Virus record (IMG/VR): IMGVR_UViG_3300042478_001571
Location: 1-24,226 of that record
DNA length: 24,226 bases
Source of the DNA: a virus
Direction: 5' to 3' (one strand)
In this document: piece after piece, positions 7,813 through 14,900 of the stretch
How positions within the stretch are numbered: position 1 is the stretch's first letter
How the letters are laid out: each line of letters begins with the position of its first letter
The notes under the pieces: model-generated
What the model saw: the letters and a program-made list of their open reading frames with translations, nothing else
Database searches by the model: none
Told to the model about the DNA's origin: nothing
Translations under genes and position numbers: made by a program

Positions 7813-8844
7813 ATGGCCGACTTGGGTAGTAAAGCCACTGATGGTAGATTATCTTTCACAAAATATGTGACAGAAAATAAAAGATTCTCCGAAATCGATT
7901 TTGAGATCGAAAAAGGAAAGTCTACTGTTCTGTATACCAAGAAAGGCAAAAACATAGTTGCTGGAACTAAAGAATTTAAGGCCGGCACCAAAATTAAGAT
8001 AACTGATCGAAATGTGTTTGAGATTGGTAAGTTGAAGATGGCTTCAGTAAAAATTGGCCAAACTTCTGGTTATATTCCAATCAATGCCATTCGCAAACCA
8101 ACAGGCGGTAACGGCACACAATATGAAGATGAAGTTGTTGATGCCATTAATGCCTATATTCTAGATGCTGGTGGCAAAATTGATGTTAAATTAAAAGGTG
8201 ACAACAAAATATACAAAGATATTGCGTATGCTATAAAAGTTGATTCACCAATAAAACAAAAAGCGGGTGTCAAGGGAGATCCTAAAGCTGACATTATTCT
8301 TTGCAAAGATAATAAGAATCCCACTGCATCTGGTTCGATTTATGTTTCTCATAAGAAAGAAGGTGGACCAGAAGCTTTTCAACAATATGGTGGTTTATCT
8401 GAACAGGCCGGTGAATATATCTACAATCATCCACTTGTTCAAAAGTTTTTGGGAGAAGTTGCCAAAGTTATTGGTAATAGTAATCAACTTTCTATGCCAG
8501 TTATGGGCGAATTTACGGATGATGAACTTGCCAATATGTCGATTTATGGACCAGAATATGGCCGACCATTCTCTTTACAACATACACAGTTGATTGGTCA
8601 AGGCAAACCAGTGTTTAAAAATATGGGCAAGCATATAGAACTCGACTTCTCCAGTCACATGAGTTTGTCTGGTGATTTATCACACTTTAAGGGTGGATAC
8701 TTGCCGGTCTTTGGTGCAACATTTCGAGCTGGTCGAGGATTCACCTATAAGAATAAACGTTATAATGGCGCTCGCGTAGCTATTTACCCATACAAGTTAA
8801 TGGCCACTCGTGGTGGTTTGTTAATAGTAAAAATTAAAAAGTAA
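7813..8844 (+). CDS. SH3-like domain plus probable PD-(D/E)XK nuclease-fold protein
   Basis: 343 aa, ATG preceded by CAGGA. Residues ~35-97 read as a small beta barrel of SH3b type (fkaGtkIkI, then VKIGQTSGYIPINAIRKPTG). The next part has the signature of a restriction-endonuclease-like core: a helix with acidic residues YEDEVVDAINAY (E105/E107), then GDPKADIIL with D160, then a strand ending SHK with K181 and followed by KEGGPEAFQQYGG. D160...K181 fits the D-x(n)-(E/S)-x-K pattern. The C-terminal third (GEFTDDELANMSIYGPEYGR, RGGLLIVKIKK) is conserved-looking but unassigned. Substrate is unknown; DNA degradation, repair or packaging-related cleavage are all possible. It lies alone between the replication genes and the glycan cassette. 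Confidence 0.85.
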   Translation: MADLGSKATDGRLSFTKYVTENKRFSEIDFEIEKGKSTVLYTKKGKNIVAGTKEFKAGTKIKITDRNVFEIGKLKMASVKIGQTSGYIPINAIRKPTGGNGTQYEDEVVDAINAYILDAGGKIDVKLKGDNKIYKDIAYAIKVDSPIKQKAGVKGDPKADIILCKDNKNPTASGSIYVSHKKEGGPEAFQQYGGLSEQAGEYIYNHPLVQKFLGEVAKVIGNSNQLSMPVMGEFTDDELANMSIYGPEYGRPFSLQHTQLIGQGKPVFKNMGKHIELDFSSHMSLSGDLSHFKGGYLPVFGATFRAGRGFTYKNKRYNGARVAIYPYKLMATRGGLLIVKIKK

Positions 8845-8869
8845 AATTAATACATCAAGAGGTTAAATT

Positions 8870-9580
8870 ATGAGTGTGACAGTGATTATGCCAACTACCG
8901 GTGCACCGGAGTTGAAGACTGCTATTGCAAGTGTGTTGAATCAGAGTTATGAATCAAAATGTTATGTTGTTGCAGATGGACCAAAAGCACATTCCAGTAC
9001 AAGAATCATCACGGATGATTTTTTGTCAAGAAAGAATCTGGAAAGGTGTTTTCTACCACTTAATGTCGGTGCAAACGGATTCTATGGTCATAGAGTTTAC
9101 GCAGCTTTCACCCACCTAATTGATACCAAGTATGTGATTTACCTGGATCAAGACTGTTGGTTTGAACCAGATCATATCAAGAACTGCATCAAGACAATAG
9201 AGGAGCAGAACCTGGACTGGTCCTATTCGCTCCGAAAGGTATGCACAAAAGACGGTGAATACATATGTAATGATGATTGCGAATCTCTTGGTAAGTGGAA
9301 AACATATCATGGAGTTAATCACATAGATACTAATTGCTATTGCATAAAAACAGAAGTTGCGATAAAATTAGCACAAGTATGGCATGGTGGTTGGGGTCAA
9401 GATCGTGTTTGGTTAAATGTATTGTCACAACATTTTCCTAAATTCGACTGCACAGGAAAGTATACTGTCAACTATCGTGTTGATGGCAATGCTGGTTCTG
9501 TTAATGCAGACTTCTTTTTAAATGGCAACAAAGTGATGAATGAAAAATATAATGGAGAATTTCCGTGGAGAAAAATTTAA
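8870..9580 (+). CDS. GT-A fold (family 2-like) glycosyltransferase
   Basis: 236 aa, with an AGAGG ribosome binding site 7 nt before ATG. It begins with the typical nucleotide-sugar binding strand SVTVIMPTTG and a helix with LKTAIASVLNQSY, then YVVADGP. The metal/nucleotide-binding DxD motif is D93-Q-D95 in VIYLDQDCWF, and a GGWGQDRVW segment near residue 185 supplies the acceptor-side acidic residue typical of GT-A enzymes. NVGANGFYGHRVY around 65-77 is where family 2 enzymes hold the GxxxARN-like loop. It is cytoplasmic (no membrane segments) and shorter than processive GT2 enzymes. First gene of the surface-modification cassette; overlaps the next gene by 16 nt. Sugar and acceptor are unknown. 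Confidence 0.85.
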   Translation: MSVTVIMPTTGAPELKTAIASVLNQSYESKCYVVADGPKAHSSTRIITDDFLSRKNLERCFLPLNVGANGFYGHRVYAAFTHLIDTKYVIYLDQDCWFEPDHIKNCIKTIEEQNLDWSYSLRKVCTKDGEYICNDDCESLGKWKTYHGVNHIDTNCYCIKTEVAIKLAQVWHGGWGQDRVWLNVLSQHFPKFDCTGKYTVNYRVDGNAGSVNADFFLNGNKVMNEKYNGEFPWRKI

Positions 9581-10422
9581 TTATTGGTGGTTTCACCAAC
9601 TATGAAATCAATCAGTTAAAACCTTGGGTATTGTCAGCAAAAGAAGTTGCTGGTGATAATGATGTTGTTCTGGTTACGGGTAAAACAACACAAAAAACAA
9701 TCGATTGGTTAAATGAACAAGGTGTCATTGTTGTTCCAATGGCTCATGTTGATGGCGTTCCAATTCACGTTTTGAGATTCCTATCAATCTATGAATATCT
9801 CAGAACAAACTGGGCAAAATATAAATTGGTTGTTACGACCGATGTAAAAGACGTTTACTTTCAAAAAGATCCATTCGAACACATTGAAAGAGAAATCACA
9901 CCAGGTTCCTCGGTGAAATTAATTGTTGCATCTGAAGGGCTTCGTTATAAAGATGAACCTTGGGGTGATGACAATCTGAAACAGTCCTATGGTCCATATG
10001 TTTATGAACAATTCAAAAACAATGTTATCTACAACGTAGGAACTTTTGGTGGCGCTTCAGAATATGTGAAAGATATGGTTTTCAATATCTTTACGAATGC
10101 AATCAACAGGCCAATTCCTATTTGTGACCAAGCAGTATTCAATGTTTTGATTGGCACACAACCTTTCAAAGATGTGGTGAGAGTCACAGTTAGTTGGGCT
10201 TGTGAAGCTGGCACTGTTGCAGATCCAACAAAGATTGATTATTTCAGACCAAATCTATTGTGTTATGAACCAGTGTTTGATAATGGTGTTGTAATGACAC
10301 ATGATAGATATGTTTTCCCCATCGTTCATCAATATGATCGCGTTCCCGAATGGAAGAAATTCGTTGAACAAAAATATGATCAGGAAGATGAATCACAATT
10401 CTTTAAGTATAGGACTTTATAA
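9565..10422 (+). CDS. Probable glycosyltransferase (nucleotide-diphospho-sugar transferase-like), GTG start
   Basis: 285 aa from a GTG start at 9565, with GGAG at 9554-9557 inside the preceding gene; the next in-frame ATG (VVPMAHVDG) is 58 codons downstream, so GTG is the likely start. NLIIGGFTNYE and VVLVTGK give the Rossmann-like first strands. KLVVTTDVKDVYFQKDPF at 87-104 holds a D-x-x-D motif (D93, D96) in the place of the DxD of GT-A enzymes. YNVGTFGGASEYV (~156-168) and ICDQAVFNVL (~187-195) resemble the acceptor/aspartate region of nucleotide-diphospho-sugar transferases. Ends with TAATG overlap into the methyltransferase. Activity inferred from fold signatures only. Confidence 0.8.
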   Translation: MEKNLIIGGFTNYEINQLKPWVLSAKEVAGDNDVVLVTGKTTQKTIDWLNEQGVIVVPMAHVDGVPIHVLRFLSIYEYLRTNWAKYKLVVTTDVKDVYFQKDPFEHIEREITPGSSVKLIVASEGLRYKDEPWGDDNLKQSYGPYVYEQFKNNVIYNVGTFGGASEYVKDMVFNIFTNAINRPIPICDQAVFNVLIGTQPFKDVVRVTVSWACEAGTVADPTKIDYFRPNLLCYEPVFDNGVVMTHDRYVFPIVHQYDRVPEWKKFVEQKYDQEDESQFFKYRTL

Positions 10423-10991
10423 TGAGTGACGTTATTACATTTAATACTGAAACACAAGCTTTCACACTTCCGACCACAACGTTCAAGTGTTCTGGTTACG
10501 GGCTTGGAGAGATGATCAAAAAAATGCATTATCCAAGAGTGTTGGAAATTGGTTGTGATATTGGTGACACCACACAATTTTTGTTGGATAGTAATCCAGA
10601 CTGTGTATTGACTGGTGTAGATCCATATTCAAACTATGTTGACTGGAACGGAAACAATCTAAATGAACGCGAAGCAATCTATCAAAGATTTATGAATCGT
10701 TTGTTGGGTTACAGTAATCGTTTTAATCTGTTGAGAGACTATTCGGACAACGTTGTCGATAAACTATTTGATGATGATTATGATGTTATCTTTATTGATG
10801 GTCTACACACTTACGAACAACTCACCAAAGATTGTGCCAACTTCTATTCTAAAGTGAAGCCTGGTGGCGTCTTTGCTGGGCATGATTACAATGCTATTCC
10901 TGGTGTTCGTAAAGCCGCAGATGAGTTTGCCGCCAAAGTTGGCAAAGAAATTCTTTTCACAGATTGTGATGTTTGGTACTGGATCAAATGA
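10422..10991 (+). CDS. Class I SAM-dependent methyltransferase (Methyltransf_24-like)
   Basis: 189 aa. Motif I VLEIGCDIGDTT (40-51) binds SAM. TGVDPYS (64-70) gives the acidic residue after strand 2. DVIFIDGLHTYEQLTKDCANF (121-141) and VKPGGVFAGHDY (145-156) match the 'FIDG-H-Y' and 'L-PGG-hDY' signatures of the small-molecule/sugar methyltransferases related to Methyltransf_24. Start overlaps the previous stop (TAATG) and its stop overlaps the next start (ATGA). In this setting it probably methylates a sugar or another cell-surface metabolite rather than DNA, as the usual DNA-methylase DPPY/PC motifs are missing. Confidence 0.88.
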   Translation: MSDVITFNTETQAFTLPTTTFKCSGYGLGEMIKKMHYPRVLEIGCDIGDTTQFLLDSNPDCVLTGVDPYSNYVDWNGNNLNEREAIYQRFMNRLLGYSNRFNLLRDYSDNVVDKLFDDDYDVIFIDGLHTYEQLTKDCANFYSKVKPGGVFAGHDYNAIPGVRKAADEFAAKVGKEILFTDCDVWYWIK

Positions 10992-11677
10992 AAAATTGTA
11001 TCGTCTTATCTGGTCAATATAGAACATTTGACCAAACATGGGAAAACATCAAAAAGTTTATTGATTTAAATCAACTGGATGTTTACTGTCACCTCTGGTC
11101 TGACAGTCAGGAAGAATTTAACAATGTGATTGATAGATTGAAACCTATAAGAATCAAAGCCGAGAACTATGAGGTTCACAAAGAAGAATTTGAAGAGATG
11201 GAAAAAAGGATTCGTCTTGCCCATCCAAAGAATGCAAACAATGATAGAATTGCCGGTAATGCATCGATGAACTATAGCCGAAAGGCAGCATTCGATTTGA
11301 TTGAAGAAGAATATCACACACTGGTATATTGTAGATACGATATCAAGTTTCATCAGTTATTTGATTTCAAAGATGTTGATATGTTAATCACTCCTTTCGA
11401 GGAGTCTTACAATTTAATATCTGATATTTTTGCAATCATGCCATTCTCTTATGCAAAACATTATTTTTTATATGATGAATATGAAAGATTGCATTCAACT
11501 CAATTCGAACAAGAATTTGAAGATCACCTCAGAAATGACCGCAAATATGGTGAGGAGAATATCAGAATTCATAAAGAAGATAGATATTGCCCACACATGA
11601 TGTTATTGCGTAATATATACATGAACAAACTACGTGGTGTAACAACAGACCAACTCAGAGTATCGATACAAAGATGA
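10988..11677 (+). CDS. Glycosyltransferase-like protein, first of two tandem paralogues
   Basis: 229 aa from ATG 10988, chosen because it overlaps the methyltransferase stop (ATGA) and aligns with the start of the downstream paralogue; an ATG at 10973 would add MVLDQ. The N-terminus KNCIVLSGQYRTF...WENIKKF...DVYCHLW matches a family that opens with (L/F)SGQ(Y/S)R(T/S)F and DVY.H.W. I associate it with WavE-like and other polysaccharide glycosyltransferases. YHTLVYCRYDIKF carries the R-x-D typical of the nucleotide-binding turn. Substrate unknown. Overlaps the paralogue by 4 nt. Confidence 0.8.
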   Translation: MKNCIVLSGQYRTFDQTWENIKKFIDLNQLDVYCHLWSDSQEEFNNVIDRLKPIRIKAENYEVHKEEFEEMEKRIRLAHPKNANNDRIAGNASMNYSRKAAFDLIEEEYHTLVYCRYDIKFHQLFDFKDVDMLITPFEESYNLISDIFAIMPFSYAKHYFLYDEYERLHSTQFEQEFEDHLRNDRKYGEENIRIHKEDRYCPHMMLLRNIYMNKLRGVTTDQLRVSIQR

Positions 11678-12351
11678 AAATTGCATTATGTTTTTCTGGA
11701 CAATCCAGATCGTTTGAAAAAGGTTATGAATATTACAAACGTAATCTACTAGACCATTACGATGTGGATGTGTACATTCATAGTTGGAAATTTGATGGTG
11801 AAAGAAAACTTTTGGAACTTTATAGGCCAACAAGTTATGAATTCGACACACCACCTTTGGTTGATTATGACAGCAAGTATAAAAATACACCAAACGCAGA
11901 GAAATATCCTCCAAGATTCACTTATCGGATGTTCTATTCTATGAATGAATGTAAAAAATTGGTCTTTGGTGATTATGATTGGATCATTCGTTCGCGTACA
12001 GATTATGCATTGAACGTGAAGATTCCTTTCGAACAGTTGGATAATTCTAAGTTGTACATACCAAATTGCAGAATGGTGCCGACGAGAGACTTTGGGAATG
12101 ACCAGTTTGCTTTTTCATCAAAAGACAATATGATGAAATATATGTCAACATATGAAAACATTGATGAATACTACAATGGTGGCAATCAATTCATTGGTGA
12201 AGACTTGATGAGAGCGAACTTACACAAACACGGTTTGATTGGTGAGAAACTTGTCTATGTGAACATGAACAATCCATTTCCACCTGGTGCTCACAACGGA
12301 ACATGGCATTCTTTAATTCGGGATGATTACGAACAATGGACAAAATCATAA
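11674..12351 (+). CDS. Glycosyltransferase-like protein, second tandem paralogue
   Basis: 225 aa; ATGA overlap with the preceding paralogue. It shares the opening KIALCFSGQSRSFEKGYEYYK and DVDVYIHSWK, the central YDWIIRSRTDYAL (R-x-D-Y), the RDFGNDQFAFSSKDNM segment and GEDLMRANLHKHG near the end. The family often occurs in capsule and LPS clusters and in phage genomes; its enzymology is inferred. Divergence between the two copies is large (only motif-level identity), so the duplication is old or they were acquired separately. The next gene starts 16 nt inside this one. Confidence 0.8.
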   Translation: MKIALCFSGQSRSFEKGYEYYKRNLLDHYDVDVYIHSWKFDGERKLLELYRPTSYEFDTPPLVDYDSKYKNTPNAEKYPPRFTYRMFYSMNECKKLVFGDYDWIIRSRTDYALNVKIPFEQLDNSKLYIPNCRMVPTRDFGNDQFAFSSKDNMMKYMSTYENIDEYYNGGNQFIGEDLMRANLHKHGLIGEKLVYVNMNNPFPPGAHNGTWHSLIRDDYEQWTKS

Positions 12352-13079
12352 AGGAACTCAGTGGTCATTCCGGTTGTAAAATATTTTTGAAAGAAAACGA
12401 AACCGGATTGTACGTTGAAAAGACTGGTAATATAGAAAGAAATTTCAAACAAATGAAGTTTCTATATGATGCATACTATCCTGTTCCTGAAATATATTCG
12501 GTTGGTGAAAATGTTCTAATCATGGAATACATTCACGGTTTGGATATGAAGAATTATCTAATACACAATAATAGTCACCAGCTGTTTAATTTTTTGTCTA
12601 CTTTATTTGATAATTTTTCTGATAATCTCGAAATGAAAGACTATACCGAAACTTATTACAATAAGTTGAAGTGGTTGGACGACTGTGATGAAATGCCATT
12701 CACAAAGGAAGAATTGATTGGCAAGTTACCTAAAATTTTACCCAAATCAACATATCATGGCGACTTAACGTTAGAGAACATAATGTACACCGATCCAGGA
12801 TTTCACCTGATCGATCCTGTCACGATAGAATATGATTCTTATGTCTTTGACATTGCAAAACTCAGGCAAGACCTGGAGTGCAAATGGTTCTTAAGAAACA
12901 CCAATATCAAGTTGGAGGTCAAGTTACAGAACCTACAAAATAAACTAAGAAAACAATATGAAAAGTTTTTCGATGACAATCTTTTGATATTGATGTTGTT
13001 AAGAGTCTATCTACATACTAAACAAGGTGATGACAACCATAAATTCATTATGAAGGAAATAAACAGACTATGGAAATAA
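12336..13079 (+). CDS. Aminoglycoside-phosphotransferase/choline-kinase-like kinase
   Basis: 247 aa, overlapping the previous gene by 16 nt and the next by 10 nt. The catalytic loop YHGDLTLENIMY gives H141, D143 and N148; the metal-binding aspartate is D160 in FHLIDPV, where this superfamily has IDP or IDF instead of protein-kinase DFG. VLIMEYIHG (60-68) is the hinge strand. The N-lobe is short (KIFLKENETGLYVEKTG; a Lys in the VEK strand is the likely ATP anchor). Members phosphorylate small alcohols, sugars or amino-alcohols. The following gene is a nucleotidyltransferase, so the phospho-product is probably its substrate, as LicA hands phosphocholine to LicC. That pairing is inference. Confidence 0.87.
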   Translation: MDKIIKELSGHSGCKIFLKENETGLYVEKTGNIERNFKQMKFLYDAYYPVPEIYSVGENVLIMEYIHGLDMKNYLIHNNSHQLFNFLSTLFDNFSDNLEMKDYTETYYNKLKWLDDCDEMPFTKEELIGKLPKILPKSTYHGDLTLENIMYTDPGFHLIDPVTIEYDSYVFDIAKLRQDLECKWFLRNTNIKLEVKLQNLQNKLRKQYEKFFDDNLLILMLLRVYLHTKQGDDNHKFIMKEINRLWK

Positions 13080-14095
13080 TTGTACCCGCAGCAGGACTAT
13101 CTACAAGATTTCCTGACATGAAGCCAAAATATCTCTTGTACGATTACAGGGGTGAAATGATGTTGATGAATGCACTGAGAAAATATAGGGAACTCGGTAT
13201 GAAAATCAACATCGGTATTCTAAAAGAACACCAAGACAAGTATGCTGTCATAGAACAGATACAACATGAATGGTCCGACAATCTTAATTTTGTTGTGATT
13301 GATAAACCAACCAAAGGGCCTGCCGATACTGTATATCGCATTTTATCAGAATCTGGTACAAAAGGTGAGTTCTTAGTTAAAGATTGTGACAGTTTCTTTG
13401 ACCACGAAAACACATCAGGTAATTACATTTGTGTTTCCAACATCTCTGAACATGAGATTCTGAAGAAGTTGGCATCAAAAAGTTTTGTTATTGTTAATGA
13501 ACAAGACATTGTAACCAATATCATAGAAAAACAGGTTGTTTCAGACACATTCTGTGTTGGTGGTTACAAATTCGAAAGTGCTGAACAATACAAGTCTGCT
13601 TTTGAATATGTTTCACAAATGGATGGTGAAATCTTTGTTTCTGATATTATTGGTCGAATGTTAGATCAAGGGCACATTTTCACCAAGAGAAGTGTCACAA
13701 ATTATGTTGACGTTGGAACCGCGAATGATTGGTTTGAATACAATGACAGACCAGTGATCTTCTGTGACATTGATGGTACAATTGTCAAGGCACAATCTAG
13801 ACTGGATCTGGAAAGTAAGTGTCTTGAAGTACCTTTACAGAATAATGTGAAAAGATTATTGAAACTCCAAGATAGTGGCGCACAATTTATCTTTACTTCT
13901 GCTAGAGAAAATGAGTATACATCACTGACAAGAGAGATGTTATATCGGTTAGGTTTTAAAAGTTTCACTTTGATTTGTGGTCTACAGAATTCTAGAAGAA
14001 TCTTGATCAATGATTACAACAAGGCGAATCCATATCCTAGAGCAGAAGCCATCAATTTATACCGAGATTCTGATAACCTGAGTGATTTTCTATGA
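13070..14095 (+). CDS. Nucleotidyltransferase-HAD phosphatase fusion
   Basis: 341 aa, two domains. Residues 1-~222: GT-A-type nucleotidyltransferase with the signature IIVPAAGLSTRFPDMKPKYLL (R13, K20), VKDCDSFF with D105-x-D107 for metal, and YVDVGTANDW at ~212-221. Residues ~227-341: HAD domain with motif I FCDIDGTIV (D233, D235), motif II FTSAR (275-279) and a late acidic motif INDYN (D315). HAD proteins of this type in capsule clusters act as phosphatases. Together the domains could activate a phosphorylated alcohol or sugar as an NDP/CDP derivative and remove a phosphate from it or a partner. It sits directly after a matching kinase, and its end overlaps the next gene by 4 nt. Confidence 0.88.
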   Translation: MEIIVPAAGLSTRFPDMKPKYLLYDYRGEMMLMNALRKYRELGMKINIGILKEHQDKYAVIEQIQHEWSDNLNFVVIDKPTKGPADTVYRILSESGTKGEFLVKDCDSFFDHENTSGNYICVSNISEHEILKKLASKSFVIVNEQDIVTNIIEKQVVSDTFCVGGYKFESAEQYKSAFEYVSQMDGEIFVSDIIGRMLDQGHIFTKRSVTNYVDVGTANDWFEYNDRPVIFCDIDGTIVKAQSRLDLESKCLEVPLQNNVKRLLKLQDSGAQFIFTSARENEYTSLTREMLYRLGFKSFTLICGLQNSRRILINDYNKANPYPRAEAINLYRDSDNLSDFL

Positions 14096-14793
14096 TACCA
14101 GATAAAAATCTGTTTATTGTTACTTCATCACTTAAACCAGCCATTGGTGCATTTAATGACGAAGAAAGATTTTCACAAACAGTTGCATCATTGAAGTCTA
14201 TACGCAAGGTGTTACCTGAAGCAATCATATTGTTTGCAGATGTTTCGGTTAGACCAGTCTCGGAGTTAGAAAAAGAAACTTTAGCTGGTCTATCAAATTA
14301 TTATTTGGATTTGAGTGAAGAACCAAATACAAGATATTGTGCAGTAAATGGTCTGAAGAGTCATGGTGAAAACTGTTTATTGTTTGCAACACTTGCAACA
14401 ATTAAAAATGACTTAAAATTAAGTAAGATGTTGAGTTCAGTCAAAAGAATATTTAAGTTTTCTGCAAGGTCTGAACTTGAAGATAGTTTCGATATGAAAG
14501 AATATGAAAACTTGTTTGGTAAGTTTGTATTCAAGAAAAGAATACCAACTTGGATGGGTTACATTAAGTTTGGTGCAGATCATCTATTAATCACCAGAAT
14601 GTGGTCAATGTGCCCATCTTTAATAGATGCTTATTTATCAGTTATTCAACAGAATCTAGGAATGTTATCCAATGGTCTTGCTGACACAGAACATGCACAT
14701 TATGTAAATATACCAAAAGATTATTTGATCGAATTTGACAAAATACATTGCTGGGGATGGTTGGCGGGAAATAGACAAATCGAACATTATTGA
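14092..14793 (+). CDS. Conserved phage protein, possible glycosyltransferase-like
   Basis: 233 aa; ATGA overlap with the fusion gene. It begins NLFIVTSSLKPAIGAFNDEERFSQTVASLKSIRKVLP and IILFADVSV, a Rossmann-like opening with an IxSIR helix that also starts the group-2-like transferases of the cassette. RIFKFSARSELEDSF and HLLITRMWSMCP are further conserved-looking parts. The end DKIHCWGWLAGN is Trp-rich. I recognise this type as common in marine T4-like phage genomes, but I know no activity. No classical DxD is clear, so either it uses another metal motif or it is not a transferase. Last gene of the cassette; a control region follows. Confidence 0.8.
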   Translation: MIPDKNLFIVTSSLKPAIGAFNDEERFSQTVASLKSIRKVLPEAIILFADVSVRPVSELEKETLAGLSNYYLDLSEEPNTRYCAVNGLKSHGENCLLFATLATIKNDLKLSKMLSSVKRIFKFSARSELEDSFDMKEYENLFGKFVFKKRIPTWMGYIKFGADHLLITRMWSMCPSLIDAYLSVIQQNLGMLSNGLADTEHAHYVNIPKDYLIEFDKIHCWGWLAGNRQIEHY

Positions 14794-14816
14794 GTGCTAT
14801 ATATCGAACCGAATAT

Positions 14817-14845
14817 TTGACAAATTTGCCAGTGTGTAGTATAAT
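14817..14845 (+). promoter_or_regulatory. Second perfect sigma70-type promoter
   Basis: TTGACA at 14817-14822 and TATAAT at 14840-14845 are 17 nt apart, the complete consensus. It lies in the 107-nt gap between the glycan cassette and the gene at 14901, with a predicted start near 14852. Early transcription of the ligase-like/nucleotidyltransferase genes by host polymerase is inferred. Confidence 0.85.
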
Positions 14846-14849
14846 CCAT

Positions 14850-14857
14850 TATAAATA
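14850..14857 (+). promoter_or_regulatory. T4-type late promoter octamer
   Basis: TATAAATA, the exact T4 late consensus, begins 5 nt after the end of the TATAAT above. It gives a second, late start near 14863 for the same genes. The two elements share almost one site, so the genes from 14901 on can be made both early and late. Confidence 0.75.
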
Positions 14858-14866
14858 AATCCACGG

Positions 14867-14884
14867 GCAACCAAAGTGTGTTGC
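14867..14884 (+). promoter_or_regulatory. Small hairpin at the 5' end of the late transcript
   Basis: GCAAC (14867-14871) and GTTGC (14880-14884) can pair as a 5-bp stem with an 8-nt loop. It lies a few bases after the expected late start and 16 nt before ATG 14901, just before the AAAGG ribosome binding site. It may stabilise the mRNA; the stem is short. Confidence 0.3.
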
Positions 14885-14900
14885 AATCAAAGGCAAATTA

